Assembly: GCF_002101815.1 (NCBI RefSeq)
Contig: NZ_LQPM01000006.1
Location: forward strand, 1-64,000
Origin: Mycobacterium paraense
GTDB lineage: Bacteria > Actinomycetota > Actinomycetes > Mycobacteriales > Mycobacteriaceae
DNA length: 64,000 bases
Direction of reading: 5' to 3'
In this document: positions 21,183 through 31,318 of the stretch, piece after piece
Position numbering within the stretch: position 1 is the stretch's first letter
Layout of the letters: each line of letters starts with the position of its first letter
The notes under the pieces: generated by a model
Databases searched by the model: none
Seen by the model: the letters and a program-made list of their open reading frames with translations, nothing else
Told to the model about the DNA's origin: nothing
Translations under genes and position numbers: made by a program

Positions 21183-21279
21183 GTTTGTGGGTAACTTACC
21201 TACTCGGAGGGTGCTGAATGCAGTCGGTTGCGTCTCGTCAGGGCGGCCGGACGGAACGCGTCCCCGGGCAGGACCACTG

Positions 21280-23835
21280 ATGGCCCGCGGCTTCCAGGGC
21301 GTGATGCTGCGCAGCTTCGGCGCCCGCGACCACATCGCGACCGTGATCGAAACCGTGCGCATCGCACCGCATTTCGTCCGGATTCGGATGGAGTCACCCA
21401 CCCTGTTTCAGGACGCGGAGGCCGAACCCGCGGCGTGGCTGCGGTTCTGGTTTCCCGACCCCGACGGGTCGAGCACCGAGTTCCAGCGCGCGTACACCAT
21501 CTCGGAGGCGGACGCCGCGACCGGCCGCTTCGCGGTCGATGTCGTGCTGCACGAGCCGGCGGGACCCGCGTCGCTGTGGGCCCGCACCGTGGCGCCCGGC
21601 GCGACGATCGCGATGATGTCCCTGATGGGCTCGTCGCGTTTCGACCCGCCCGACGAGCAACCGGCCGGCTACCTGCTGATCGGCGACTCGGCGTCGATCC
21701 CCGGCATCAACGGCATCGTGGGCACCGTCCCCGACGACGTCCCCATCGAGTTGTACCTCGAGCAGCACGACGACAACGACACGCTGATCCCGCTCGCGCA
21801 ACACCCCCGCCTGCGGGTGCATTGGGTGGCGCGCCGCGACGAGAGATCGCTGGCCGCGGCGATCGAGAGCCGCGACTGGTCGAACTGGTATGCGTGGGCC
21901 ACGCCCGAGGCCACCACGCTCAAACATGTGCGGACCAGGCTCCGCGACGAGTTCGGGTTTCCCAAGTCCGAGATCCACGCCCAGGCCTATTGGAGCGCCG
22001 GGCGAGCGATGGGCACCACCCGCGGTGACGAGCCGGAAAGCGCTGCGCCACAACCCGAACCATCGCCACCGGCGGCCGCGGCGCCCCCCAAGGGCAACTG
22101 GCGCGCCCAGGCCGCGGGCCGCCTGCTCGCGCCGCTGCGCTCGGCGCTGATCCTCTCCGGTGCGCTGCAGGCCGTGATCACGCTGCTGCAGCTCGCGCCG
22201 TTCGTGCTCCTGGTCGAGCTCCCCCGGCTCCTGGTGGCGGGCGCCGGGGCGCCCCGCCTGTGGACGGTGGGCATCGCGGCCGTCACGCTGCTCGGCGCCG
22301 GTACCGTGCTCGGCGCCGCCCTGACGCTGTGGCTGCACGTCATCGACGCGCGTTTCGCAAACGACTTGCGGACAAGGCTTTTGACCAAGCTTTCGCGGTT
22401 GCCGCTGGGCTGGTTCACCGCGCGCGGATCGGGGTCGATCAAGCAGCTGCTGCAGGACGACACGCTGTCCCTGCACTATCTGGTCACCCACGCGATACCG
22501 GACGCGGTCGCCGCGGTCGTCGCCCCGGTGGCGGTGCTGATCTATCTGTTCGTCGTCGACTGGCGGGTGGCGCTGGTCCTGTTCCTGCCCGTCCTCGTCT
22601 ACCTGGTGCTGACGTCGTCGATCACCATCCAATCCGGCCCGCGGATCCCGCAATCGCAGCGCTGGGCGGAGCGGATGAGCGGCGAGGCCGGCGCGTATCT
22701 CGAGGGGCAGCCGGTGATTCGCGTCTTCGGCGGCGCCGCGGCGTCCAGCTTCCGCCGCCGCCTCGACGAGTACGTCGGTTTCCTGGTGGCCTGGCAGCGT
22801 CCCCTCGCCGGGAAGAAGACGCTGATGGATCTGGTCACCCGCCCCGCGACGTTCCTGTGGCTCATCGCGCTCACGGGCACCCTGCTGGTGGTCGCAGGCC
22901 GGATGGATCCGGTCAACCTGTTGCCATTCCTGTTGCTGGGCACCACCTTCGGCGCGCGCCTGCTCGGCATCGCCTACGGGCTCGGTGGCATCCGCGCCGG
23001 GACGCTGGCGGCCCGACGGCTGCAGAACACCCTCGACGAACCCGAACTCGAAGTGCGACCGGGCGAAGCGCCAGAGGCCGACGCCGCGACGGTGGTGTTC
23101 GATCGGGTCAGCTTCGGCTATCGCCCCGGCGTCCCGGTGATCCGGGACGTGTCGCTGACACTGCGGCCCGGCACCGTCACCGCGCTCGTCGGCCCGTCGG
23201 GCTCCGGCAAGTCGACCCTGGCGGCGCTGCTCGCCCGGTTCCACGACGTCGAGCAGGGCGCGATACGCGTTGGCGGGCAAGACATTCGAGCGCTGACGGC
23301 CGACGAACTCTACACGCGCGTCGGCTTCGTGCTGCAGGAAACGCAACTCGTGCACGGCACCGTCGCGCAGAACATCGCGCTGGCCGTTCCGGACGCCACC
23401 GCCGAACGGATCGGGGCCGCGGCGCGCCAGGCGCAAATCCACGACCGCATCATGCGGCTGCCCCAGCGCTACGACACCGTGCTCGGCGCCGGCACCGGGC
23501 TGTCGGGCGGGGAACGCCAGCGGCTCACCATCGCCCGCGCCATCCTCGCCGACACCCCGGTGCTGATCCTCGACGAGGCGACCGCGTTCGCCGACCCCGA
23601 GTCGGAATACCTTGTGCAGCAAGCGCTCAACCGGCTCACCCGGGAGCGCACCGTGTTGGTCATCGCCCATCGGCTGCACACCGTCACCCGAGCCGACCAG
23701 ATCGTGGTGCTCGATCACGGCCGGATCGCCGAACGCGGCACCCACGACGAGTTGCTCGCCGCGGACGGGCGTTACCGGCGGCTGTGGGACAGCGGCCGGG
23801 TTCCGGCGGCCGCGGCCCCCGAGGCGGCGCGATGA
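21280..23835 (+). CDS. irtA: Siderophore ABC exporter-fold importer subunit IrtA
   Basis: 851 residues. Residues 1 to about 275 form a siderophore-interacting FAD domain ([22 protein letters not shown]), which reduces ferric carboxymycobactin. After a Pro/Ala linker come about six membrane helices, then an ABC ATPase with Walker [10 protein letters not shown], signature LSGGERQ and Walker B LILDEAT. The frame opens at 21187, but [13 protein letters not shown] at 21280 is the conserved start. Its last 4 bases overlap irtB. IrtA and IrtB together import iron-loaded (carboxy)mycobactin across the inner membrane. Confidence 0.96.
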   Translation: MARGFQGVMLRSFGARDHIATVIETVRIAPHFVRIRMESPTLFQDAEAEPAAWLRFWFPDPDGSSTEFQRAYTISEADAATGRFAVDVVLHEPAGPASLWARTVAPGATIAMMSLMGSSRFDPPDEQPAGYLLIGDSASIPGINGIVGTVPDDVPIELYLEQHDDNDTLIPLAQHPRLRVHWVARRDERSLAAAIESRDWSNWYAWATPEATTLKHVRTRLRDEFGFPKSEIHAQAYWSAGRAMGTTRGDEPESAAPQPEPSPPAAAAPPKGNWRAQAAGRLLAPLRSALILSGALQAVITLLQLAPFVLLVELPRLLVAGAGAPRLWTVGIAAVTLLGAGTVLGAALTLWLHVIDARFANDLRTRLLTKLSRLPLGWFTARGSGSIKQLLQDDTLSLHYLVTHAIPDAVAAVVAPVAVLIYLFVVDWRVALVLFLPVLVYLVLTSSITIQSGPRIPQSQRWAERMSGEAGAYLEGQPVIRVFGGAAASSFRRRLDEYVGFLVAWQRPLAGKKTLMDLVTRPATFLWLIALTGTLLVVAGRMDPVNLLPFLLLGTTFGARLLGIAYGLGGIRAGTLAARRLQNTLDEPELEVRPGEAPEADAATVVFDRVSFGYRPGVPVIRDVSLTLRPGTVTALVGPSGSGKSTLAALLARFHDVEQGAIRVGGQDIRALTADELYTRVGFVLQETQLVHGTVAQNIALAVPDATAERIGAAARQAQIHDRIMRLPQRYDTVLGAGTGLSGGERQRLTIARAILADTPVLILDEATAFADPESEYLVQQALNRLTRERTVLVIAHRLHTVTRADQIVVLDHGRIAERGTHDELLAADGRYRRLWDSGRVPAAAAPEAAR

Positions 23836-25568
23836 TCAGGACCTGGATCGGGCTCGTCCCACCGGATCGCCGCGGCAAGCTGATCGCCTACACCGCGCTC
23901 GCTTTGGCCTCGGTGGCCGTGCGGGCCGTGGCCACCGTGCTGCTGGTGCCCCTGGTGGGCGCGCTGTTCGACGCGCCGCACCGCGCGCCGGCGTGGCTGG
24001 GCTGGCTCACCGTCGCGACCGTGGCCGGGTGGGTCATCGACACCGCGACCGCGCGCATCGGTTTCGACCTGGGCTTCGCCGTGCTCGATCACAGCCAGCA
24101 CGACGTGGCGGACCGCCTTCCGGCCGTCCGGCTCGACTGGTTCACCGCCGAGAACACCGCGGCCGCGCGGCAGGCGATCGCGGCAACGGGACCCGAGCTC
24201 GTCGGCCTGGTGGTCAACCTGCTGACGCCGCTGGCCACCGCGATCCTGTTGCCGGCGGCCATCGGCCTGGCCCTGCTGCCGGTGTCCTGGCAGCTCGGTG
24301 CGGCCGCGCTGGCCGGCGTGCCGCTGCTGCTGGGCGCGCTGTGGGGCTCCGCGCGCCTGGCGCGCCGCGCCGACGGCGCCGCCGCCGAGGCCAACACCGC
24401 GCTCACCGAGCGCATCATCGAGTTCGCCCGCACCCAGCAGGCGTTGCGCGCCGCGCGGCGCGCCGAGCCGGCCCGCAGCCTGGTCGGCGATGCGCTGGCC
24501 GCGCAGCGTGGCGCGACGATGCGGCTGCTGTCCATGCAGGTGCCCGGCCAGCTGCTGTTCAGCCTGGCCAGCCAGCTGGCCCTCATCCTGCTGGCGGGGG
24601 CGACCACGGCGCTGACGGTCGGCGCCACGCTCACCGTGCCGGAGGCCATCGCGTTGATCGTCGTGATCGCCCGCTACCTCGAGCCGTTCACCACCATCAG
24701 CGAGCTCGCCCCGGCCCTGGAGAGCACCCGCGCGAGCCTGGACCGCATCCGGTGCGTGCTCACCGCTCCCGTCATGAAGGCCGGTGCCGCAACGCTGCCC
24801 GACGGCGCCGCGGCGCCGAGCATCGAGTTCGACGACGTGACCTTCGCCTACGGGGATTCCGCCCAGCCGGTGCTCGACGGGGTGAGCTTCTCGTTGCGGC
24901 CGGGCAGCGCGACGGCGATCGTCGGCCCCTCCGGCTCGGGCAAGAGCACCGTCCTGGCGCTCATCGCGGGCCTGCACGAGCCGACCCGTGGCCGCGTGCT
25001 CATCGACGGCGTGGACGCCGCGACGCTGGATGCCGAGGCACGGCGCGCGGCCGCCAGCGTCGTCTTCCAGCACCCGTACCTGTTCCACGGGACAATCCGC
25101 GAAAACGTCTTCGCCGGAAACCCGTCGGCCGGCGACGCGCAGTTCGAGCGGGCGGCCGCGCTGGCGCGGGTCGACGAACTCACCGGCCGGCTGCCCGATG
25201 GCGCCGACACGATCGTCGGTGAGGCCGGGTCGACGCTGTCAGGCGGCGAGCGGCAACGGGTCAGCATCGCGCGCGCTTTGCTCAAGGCCGCCCCGATCCT
25301 GCTGGTCGACGAGGCGACCAGCGCCCTGGACACCGAGAACGAGGCGGCGGTGGTCGACGCGCTCACCGCCGACCCGCGGGTTCGCACCCGGGTGATCGTC
25401 GCCCACCGGCTGGCCAGCATCCGCCACGCCGACCGAGTTCTGTTCCTGGACAACGGCCGCGTGGTCGAGGACGGCACGGTCGACGAGCTGCTCGCCGCGG
25501 GCGGGCGGTTCGACGAATTCTGGCGACAGCAGCATGACGCGGCGGAATGGCGGATCGTCGCCGACTAG
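23832..25568 (+). CDS. irtB: Siderophore ABC transporter subunit IrtB
   Basis: 578 residues, against 579 in M. tuberculosis. About six N-terminal membrane helices precede an ATPase domain with Walker [11 protein letters not shown]-loop VVFQHPYLF, signature LSGGERQRV and Walker [12 protein letters not shown]. It has no FAD domain, in contrast to IrtA, with which it pairs. The ATG overlaps the irtA stop (ATGA), so the two are made in step. Confidence 0.96.
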   Translation: MIRTWIGLVPPDRRGKLIAYTALALASVAVRAVATVLLVPLVGALFDAPHRAPAWLGWLTVATVAGWVIDTATARIGFDLGFAVLDHSQHDVADRLPAVRLDWFTAENTAAARQAIAATGPELVGLVVNLLTPLATAILLPAAIGLALLPVSWQLGAAALAGVPLLLGALWGSARLARRADGAAAEANTALTERIIEFARTQQALRAARRAEPARSLVGDALAAQRGATMRLLSMQVPGQLLFSLASQLALILLAGATTALTVGATLTVPEAIALIVVIARYLEPFTTISELAPALESTRASLDRIRCVLTAPVMKAGAATLPDGAAAPSIEFDDVTFAYGDSAQPVLDGVSFSLRPGSATAIVGPSGSGKSTVLALIAGLHEPTRGRVLIDGVDAATLDAEARRAAASVVFQHPYLFHGTIRENVFAGNPSAGDAQFERAAALARVDELTGRLPDGADTIVGEAGSTLSGGERQRVSIARALLKAAPILLVDEATSALDTENEAAVVDALTADPRVRTRVIVAHRLASIRHADRVLFLDNGRVVEDGTVDELLAAGGRFDEFWRQQHDAAEWRIVAD

Positions 25569-25651
25569 GTCGGCGTGCTCGACCGCGGCGCTTGCCGTAT
25601 GCCTTACAGTTAGGCGGTCAGTCGACCGTCCGGACCGCTGGAGGCGTGCAA

Positions 25652-26728
25652 ATGAGTGCTGTGGTGTCGATTCCGCGGTACCCCGGCGACGTGACCCCCG
25701 AATGGCTGTCCGCGGCGCTGTCCGGGCGCGGCACACCCGTCGAGGTGTCCGACGTCGAGGTGGCCGCCATCGGCACAGGCCAGACCGGCGCGACCTACCG
25801 CGTCGCGGCCAGCTACGCGACGGACCCGGGCGGCCTGCCGCAGACCTATGTGATCAAGCTGCCGGCCCAGGACGACACCGTGCGCGACCGCGTCGTCATC
25901 GGGTATCGCAGCGAATGCGCCTTCTATTCGTCGGTGGCCGATCGCGTGCGGGTGCCGACGCCGGAATGCTTCTACTGCGAGATCAGCGAGGACGCAATGG
26001 ATTTCGCGTTGCTGCTCGCCGATCAGGCGCCGGCGGTCCAGGGCGATCAGCTCGCCGGCTGCGGCGAAGCCGAGGCGCACCTCGCGGTGACCGCCCTGGC
26101 CGGGCTGCACGCGCCCAGCTGGTGCGATCCGGTCTGGCTGGATTTCGAGGGCATCGGTTTCGGCCGACCGGACGAAGCCGGCGCCGACGGCATGGGCGAG
26201 GTGGCGAAGATGAGCGCCGACATCACGCTCGAGAAGCTGGGCGATCGAATGAGCCCCGAGGACCGCGACACCTTCAGCGCGGCAATGGGTTTGGTGGCGC
26301 CGTGGCTGCTGGCCGAGTACGACCGCTTCGCCCTGCTGCACGGCGACTATCGGCTGGACAACATGCTGTTCGACCCGGACCGGACGCGGGTCAGCGTGGT
26401 CGACTGGCAGACGCTCGGCGTGGGCCTGCCGGCCAGGGATCTCGCCTACTTCACCGCGACCAGCCTGAATCCGCAACTGCGGGCGAGCATCGAGGAAGAC
26501 CTCGTCACCGCCTACCACCGGGAGCTGTCGCGGTCCGGGGTCACCGACTACGACCGCGAAGCCTGCTGGCGTGACTACCGGCTCGGGGTGCTGCAGGCGC
26601 CGCTGATCTCGGCGCTCGGGTTCGCCTTCGCGGCCGCCACCGAGCGCGGCGACGACATGGTGCTGGCCATGCTCAGCCGCGGCTGTCAGGCCATCCGCGA
26701 GCTGGGCACGCTGGAGCTGATCGCTTAG
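25652..26728 (+). CDS. Aminoglycoside phosphotransferase-like kinase family protein
   Basis: 358 residues with a protein-kinase-like fold. YVIKLPAQ holds the likely ATP-contacting Lys, LLHGDYRLDNMLF the catalytic loop Asp and Asn, and VVDWQ the metal-binding Asp. Proteins of this group are common near lipid-degradation genes in mycobacteria and act on unknown small molecules rather than antibiotics; this is family-level inference. GGAGG lies 7 bases before ATG 25652. The 3' end overlaps the convergent flavin-fold gene by 4 bases. A weak match to the TetR operator type (25593-25611) lies upstream. Confidence 0.83.
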   Translation: MSAVVSIPRYPGDVTPEWLSAALSGRGTPVEVSDVEVAAIGTGQTGATYRVAASYATDPGGLPQTYVIKLPAQDDTVRDRVVIGYRSECAFYSSVADRVRVPTPECFYCEISEDAMDFALLLADQAPAVQGDQLAGCGEAEAHLAVTALAGLHAPSWCDPVWLDFEGIGFGRPDEAGADGMGEVAKMSADITLEKLGDRMSPEDRDTFSAAMGLVAPWLLAEYDRFALLHGDYRLDNMLFDPDRTRVSVVDWQTLGVGLPARDLAYFTATSLNPQLRASIEEDLVTAYHRELSRSGVTDYDREACWRDYRLGVLQAPLISALGFAFAAATERGDDMVLAMLSRGCQAIRELGTLELIA

Positions 26729-27150
26729 AGGTCGCCGGTGAAGTCGGCGGACAACCACTTGTCCGGCCGGATGGTGAAGAGCACCTCCTCGACGCCCTCC
26801 ATGCTGCGGACGAACGCGCGGCCGCCCTCCTCGCCGAGGTAGCGGATGGCAATGGCCTCCTGCACGTCCGCCGGGGCGGGAGTGGTGGTGTCGACGACGC
26901 TGCCCTCGACGACGACGTACTGATACGGCGGCTCCTCGCGCTGGACCACCAGCGTCACCGCACCGGCCCGCTCGATGAGCTTGGCCTTGCGGGTGGAGGA
27001 ACCGGTCATGATCCGGATGTTGCCGCCGGGCGTGTAGTCGTACCAGATCGGGACGCTGGCCGGCGGCCGGCCATCGGCGGCGACGGACAGCACCGCGACG
27101 TGCTTGGCGGCGAGAAACTCCTGACGTTCGGCTTCGCTGAAACTCCTCAT
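26725..27150 (-). CDS. Pyridoxamine 5'-phosphate oxidase/F420-type flavin-fold protein
   Basis: 141 residues from ATG 27150; a GTG at 27156 gives two more. The split-barrel fold is suggested by FLAAKHVAVLSVAADGRPPASVPIWYDY and MTGSSTRKAKLIERAGAVTLVV. Members bind FMN or F420 and act as oxidoreductases or cofactor binders. The specific substrate cannot be told. It is on the opposite strand to the kinase-like gene and in the same direction as the SDR and acyl-CoA dehydrogenase genes upstream of it. Confidence 0.8.
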   Translation of the reverse strand: MRSFSEAERQEFLAAKHVAVLSVAADGRPPASVPIWYDYTPGGNIRIMTGSSTRKAKLIERAGAVTLVVQREEPPYQYVVVEGSVVDTTTPAPADVQEAIAIRYLGEEGGRAFVRSMEGVEEVLFTIRPDKWLSADFTGDL

Positions 27151-27220
27151 GCGCACTACGAACGCCGGACCGCGAGGGCTATTCCCTTTTGGTCCCCACC
27201 GCTGCCGAGGTGTGCCTTGA

Positions 27221-28042
27221 TCAGTACTGCGTCGAGCCCTGGTCCACCGGGATCTGGGCGGCGGTGATGTTGCGCGATTCGTCGCTGGCCAGCCAGCACA
27301 CCGCGTCGGCCACCTCCTCCGGCTCGGCGGCCCACTTGGGCAGGAACGGCGTGAGCATGTGGGCCAACTGCGGGTTGGTCTCCATGGCCCTGCCCACCGC
27401 CGCCACCATGTCGCCGGATCCCATCGGGGTGTTCACCGGACCCGGGTGGACGCTGTTGACCCTGATCGAGTGCTTGCCCAACTCGGCGGCGAACGCGCGC
27501 GCCATCCCGGCGACGGCGTGCTTGCTGGTGGTGTAGTGCACCATGAACGGCTGCAGCTTCATGCCGGCCGCGGAACTGATCAGGATGATGGAACCGCCGC
27601 GGCCGCCCTCGATGATCCTGTCCGCGCCGGCCATCACGGTGTTCCAGGTGCCGGTCACGTTGATCTCCATCACGTCGGCGAACGTTTCGGGCGTGATGTC
27701 GTTCCAGGCCTGCGGAACAGAGATGCCGGCGTTGGCGACGATGATGTCGAGGCGGCCCAGGGCGCCGACGCCGTCGTCGACCACCCGACGCAACCCGTCG
27801 AAGTCGCGAACGTCGTTGGCGCTGGCGAGGATTCGGCGGCCGGTCGCCTCCACTAGGCGGACGGTCTCGGCGAGGTCGTCGGGAGTGGCCGAGTCGTAGG
27901 GGACACACGACGGCAGCTTGCCGGCGATGTCGACGGCGATGATGTCGGCGCCCTCGCGCGCCATCCGCACGGCGTGCGCCCGGCCCTGGCCGCGCGCCGC
28001 GCCCGTGATGAACGCGACTCTTCCCTCCAGCCGGCCGCTCAT
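27221..28042 (-). CDS. Mycofactocin-coupled SDR family oxidoreductase
   Basis: 273-residue short-chain dehydrogenase. The nucleotide-binding motif is TGAARGQG, followed by NAG (IIVANAGIS), the catalytic Ser in ISSAAG and Tyr-Lys in VHYTTSK. An insert after the second strand (CVPYDSATPDDLAETVRLVE) is typical of the mycofactocin-linked subfamily, which holds NAD tightly and passes electrons to mycofactocin. The ATG overlaps the stop of the acyl-CoA dehydrogenase gene (ATGA). The likely role is oxidation of an alcohol or beta-hydroxyacyl intermediate. Confidence 0.87.
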   Translation of the reverse strand: MSGRLEGRVAFITGAARGQGRAHAVRMAREGADIIAVDIAGKLPSCVPYDSATPDDLAETVRLVEATGRRILASANDVRDFDGLRRVVDDGVGALGRLDIIVANAGISVPQAWNDITPETFADVMEINVTGTWNTVMAGADRIIEGGRGGSIILISSAAGMKLQPFMVHYTTSKHAVAGMARAFAAELGKHSIRVNSVHPGPVNTPMGSGDMVAAVGRAMETNPQLAHMLTPFLPKWAAEPEEVADAVCWLASDESRNITAAQIPVDQGSTQY

Positions 28043-29211
28043 CGCTGGGCCGCCTTGACCAGGTTCGACCCGATGATCAGGCGCTGGATCTCGCTGGTGC
28101 CCTCGTACAGCCGCAGCAGCCGCACGTCGCGGTAGATGCGCTCGACGGGGACGCCGTGCATGTAGCCGCTGCCGCCATGGATCTGCACCGCGAGATCGGC
28201 GACCTTGCCGGCCATTTCGGTGCAAAACAGCTTGGCCGCCGACGGCGCGACCCGGCGGTCGGAATTGGTGACCCACAGCCGCGCGGCGTCGCGGACCAGC
28301 GCGCGCCCGGCCAGCACCCCGGTCTGCTGGTCGGCGATCATGGCCTGCACCAACTGAAAGCTGCCGATCGGCGTCCCGCCCTGGGTCGCGGTGGCGGCGT
28401 ACGCCACGGACTCGTCGAGCGCGCGCTGGGCGGCGCCGACCGCGAGGGCGGCGATGTGGACCCGTCCGCGCGCCAGGGACGTCATCGCCGCCCGGTAGCC
28501 GATGTCCTCGCTGCCGCCGATCAGCGCGTCGCTCCCGACGCGGACGTCGTTGAAGCTGACGTCGGCGGTCCACGCGCCCTCCTGGCCCATCTTCGCGTCC
28601 TTGGCGCCCACCTGGACGCCCGCGGCGTCCGCCGGCACCAGGAACACGGCGATGCCGGGGCCCTGGTCGTCGGCCGGCCTGGTGCGTGCGAACACCACGA
28701 ACAGGTTGGCGACCGGCGCGTTGGTGATGAAGCGCTTGTCGCCGGAAATCACCCACTGATCGCCGTCGCGCACCGCCTTGGTGCGCAGGCCGGCCGGGTT
28801 CGATCCGGCGCCGGGTTCGGTCAGCGCGAACGACGCGACGACCTCGCCGGACGCCATCGACTCCAGCCAGCGGCGCTTCTGCCCGTCGGTGCCGAAGCCG
28901 ACCAGGACCTGCCCGGCGATGCCGTTGTTGGTGCCGAACATCGACCGCACCGCCAGCGAGGTGTAGCCCAATTCCATTGCCAGCTCGACGTCTTGGACCA
29001 GGTTCAGGCCCAAGCCGCCCCACCGCTGCGGGATCGCGTACCCGAACAGGCCCATTTTCTTGGCCTGCTCGCGCAGGTCGTCCGGCACCCGATCGTCGGT
29101 CAGGATCTCCTGCTCGCGGGGGACGACGGCGGTGCGTACGAAGTGCCGGGTCTGGGCAAGGATGTCCCGGAAATCGTCGTCGGGCACTTCCTGAACTTCG
29201 GCGGTGGTCAT
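28039..29211 (-). CDS. Acyl-CoA dehydrogenase
   Basis: 390-residue FAD enzyme. Motifs are ALTEPGAGSNPAGL (FAD/substrate), FITNAPVANL, AVQIHGGSGYMHG and LYEGTSEIQRLIIG, which contains the catalytic Glu. ATG 29211 is chosen because AGAGGAG lies 8 bases upstream and the longer frame to 29256 has no support. The first gene of a two- or three-gene reverse operon with the mycofactocin-type SDR. It is divergent from the FabG-like operon, with a shared 134-base promoter region. Confidence 0.9.
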   Translation of the reverse strand: MTTAEVQEVPDDDFRDILAQTRHFVRTAVVPREQEILTDDRVPDDLREQAKKMGLFGYAIPQRWGGLGLNLVQDVELAMELGYTSLAVRSMFGTNNGIAGQVLVGFGTDGQKRRWLESMASGEVVASFALTEPGAGSNPAGLRTKAVRDGDQWVISGDKRFITNAPVANLFVVFARTRPADDQGPGIAVFLVPADAAGVQVGAKDAKMGQEGAWTADVSFNDVRVGSDALIGGSEDIGYRAAMTSLARGRVHIAALAVGAAQRALDESVAYAATATQGGTPIGSFQLVQAMIADQQTGVLAGRALVRDAARLWVTNSDRRVAPSAAKLFCTEMAGKVADLAVQIHGGSGYMHGVPVERIYRDVRLLRLYEGTSEIQRLIIGSNLVKAAQR

Positions 29212-29239
29212 CGCGGACGCTCCTCTGTAGCACTCAATC

Positions 29240-29263
29240 GCGCCGGGTGCACCCACCCGGCGC
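29240..29263. promoter_or_regulatory. Inverted repeat in divergent promoter region
   Basis: GCGCCGGGTG and CACCCGGCGC form perfect 10-base arms around CACC. The site lies 28 bases before the acyl-CoA dehydrogenase ATG and 82 bases before the FabG-like start. It is a candidate operator for the GntR regulator encoded at the end of the forward operon. An AT-rich stretch, TATATGAAATATGATATTC at 29277-29295, follows and may hold the -10 elements or a second site. Confidence 0.45.
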
Positions 29264-29345
29264 CGGAAGCGATCCTATATGAAATATGATATTCGAACGT
29301 CGGGTACCCCACGGCGGAAACGAACCCAAGGGAGGCGTGATTCAG

Positions 29346-30086
29346 GTGTCGTTGCTGAACGGTCAGACGGCGGTCGTCACGGGAGGTGCGCAAGGGCTGG
29401 GCTTCGCGATCGCGCAGCGATTCGTCGCCGAGGGCGCCCGGGTGGTGCTCGGTGACCTGAACCTGGAGGCGACCGAGGTCGCGGCCAAGGAATTGGGCGG
29501 CAGCGACGTCGCCTTGGCGGTGCGCTGCGACGTGACGCAGGTGGCCGATGTCGAAGCCCTGATCCAGACCGCGGTCGAACGTTTCGGTGGCCTCGACATC
29601 ATGGTCAACAACGCCGGAATCACCCGCGACGCGACGATGCGCAAGATGACCGAGGAGCAGTTCGATCAGGTCATCGCCGTGCACCTGAAGGGGACGTGGA
29701 ACGGGACCCGGCTGGCGGCGGCGGTCATGCGCGAGAACAAGCGCGGCGCCATCGTGAACATGTCGTCGCTGTCGGGCAAGGTCGGCATGATCGGCCAGAC
29801 CAACTATTCGGCGGCCAAAGCCGGGATCGTCGGGATGACCAAGGCCGCGGCCAAAGAGCTTGCGTACCTGGGCGTTCGGGTCAACGCGATCGCGCCCGGC
29901 CTCATTCGCTCGGCGATGACGGAGGCCATGCCGCAACGCATTTGGGACGAGAAGGTGGCCGAGATCCCGATGGGTCGCGCCGGTGAGCCCAGCGAGGTCG
30001 CCGGCGTCGCCTTGTTCTTGGCCTCCGATCTGTCGTCCTACATGACCGGCACCGTGATGGAAGTCACCGGCGGCCGGCACATCTGA
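29346..30086 (+). CDS. FabG-like SDR, 3-hydroxyacyl-CoA/3-oxoacyl reductase
   Basis: 246 residues from GTG 29346 ([14 protein letters not shown]). The motifs are [20 protein letters not shown], the catalytic Ser in NMSSLSG and Tyr-Lys in TNYSAAKAG. The start is chosen because GGGAGG lies 10 bases upstream; the alternative GTG at 29337 is only a base from that site. The gene leads a forward operon with thiolase, CoA transferase, acyl-CoA dehydrogenase and GntR genes. The likely role is oxidation of the beta-hydroxyacyl-CoA in that pathway. Confidence 0.88.
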   Translation: MSLLNGQTAVVTGGAQGLGFAIAQRFVAEGARVVLGDLNLEATEVAAKELGGSDVALAVRCDVTQVADVEALIQTAVERFGGLDIMVNNAGITRDATMRKMTEEQFDQVIAVHLKGTWNGTRLAAAVMRENKRGAIVNMSSLSGKVGMIGQTNYSAAKAGIVGMTKAAAKELAYLGVRVNAIAPGLIRSAMTEAMPQRIWDEKVAEIPMGRAGEPSEVAGVALFLASDLSSYMTGTVMEVTGGRHI

Positions 30087-30100
30087 GCTGAGGAGTGGCC

Positions 30101-31318
30101 ATGCGCGAAACCGTCATCTGCGAGCCCGTACGCACGCCGATCGGCCGCTACGGCGGAATGTTCAAGTCGCTGACCGCCGTCGACCTCGGCGTCGCCGCCC
30201 TCAAGGGGCTGCTCGAGCGGACCGGGATTTCGCCCGAGGCGGTGGAGGACGTCATCCTCGGGCACTGCTACCCCAGCAGCGAGGCGCCCGCGATCGGGCG
30301 CGTCGTCGCGTTGGATTCCGGCCTGCCGGTGACGGTTCCGGGGATGCAGGTCGACCGGCGCTGCGGGTCGGGCCTGCAGGCGGTGATCCAGGCGTGCCTG
30401 CAAGTCGGCAACGGCGACAACGACCTCGTGATCGCCGGCGGCTGCGAAAGCATGAGCAACGTCGCGTTCTACTCCACCGACATGCGTTGGGGTGGCGCGC
30501 GTGGCGGCATCCGTGTGCACGACGGGCTCGCGCGGGGGCGCACGACCGCCGGCGGCCGGCACTACCCGGTGCCGGGCGGGATGCTGGAGACCGCCGAGAA
30601 TCTGCGCCGGCAGTACGGGATTTCGCGTCTCGAGCAGGACGAGCTGGCGGTGCGCTCGCACCAGCGCGCGGTGGCCGCGCAGAAGGACGGCCTGATGGCC
30701 GAGGAGATCATCCCCGTGGCGGTGCGCACGCGCCAGGGGGAGGAACTGATCGACACCGACGAACATCCGCGCGCCGATACCTCGGTGGAGTCGTTGGGCA
30801 AGCTCAAACCCGTTCTGCTGGGCGAGGATCCGGAGGCGACGGTCACGGCCGGCAACGCCAGCGGGCAGAACGACGCCGCGTCGATGTGCGTGGTGACCAC
30901 GCCCGAAAAGGCGGCCGAATGCGGTCTGACGCCGCTGGTCCGCCCGGTGTCCTGGGCGTCGGCGGGCGTGGCGCCCAACATCATGGGCATCGGTCCGGTG
31001 CCCGCGACCGAGGCCGCGCTCGCCAAGGCGGGCCTGCGGCTCTCCGACATCGACCTCATCGAGCTCAACGAAGCCTTTGCCGCGCAGGCGCTTGCGGTGA
31101 TGCGGGAATGGAAGTTCGGCGCCGCCGACCACGACCGCACCAACGTGCACGGATCCGGGATTTCGCTGGGCCATCCCGTCGGGGCGACCGGCGGCAGGAT
31201 GCTGGCCACCCTGGCGCGCGAACTCAACCGCCGCGAGGCGCGCTACGGGTTGGAGACGATGTGCATCGGCGGCGGTCAGGGGCTCGCCGCGATCTTCGAA
31301 CGAGTCGCCCCGGCATGA
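30101..31318 (+). CDS. Acetyl-CoA acetyltransferase (thiolase)
   Basis: 405 residues. The nucleophile is Cys88 in DRRCGSGLQA. The catalytic His lies in GISLGHPVGATGG, and the second Cys lies in MCIGGGQG near the C terminus, so all thiolase residues are present. NEAFAAQ is also conserved. GAGGAG lies 6 bases before ATG 30101. It would cleave a 3-oxoacyl-CoA to release acetyl- or propionyl-CoA. It overlaps the next gene by 4 bases. Confidence 0.94.
   Translation: MRETVICEPVRTPIGRYGGMFKSLTAVDLGVAALKGLLERTGISPEAVEDVILGHCYPSSEAPAIGRVVALDSGLPVTVPGMQVDRRCGSGLQAVIQACLQVGNGDNDLVIAGGCESMSNVAFYSTDMRWGGARGGIRVHDGLARGRTTAGGRHYPVPGGMLETAENLRRQYGISRLEQDELAVRSHQRAVAAQKDGLMAEEIIPVAVRTRQGEELIDTDEHPRADTSVESLGKLKPVLLGEDPEATVTAGNASGQNDAASMCVVTTPEKAAECGLTPLVRPVSWASAGVAPNIMGIGPVPATEAALAKAGLRLSDIDLIELNEAFAAQALAVMREWKFGAADHDRTNVHGSGISLGHPVGATGGRMLATLARELNRREARYGLETMCIGGGQGLAAIFERVAPA

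Noticed and set aside
21394..23745. 783-residue open frame antisense to irtA
   Set aside because: Same kind of shadow; the sense strand encodes a complete, motif-perfect IrtA.
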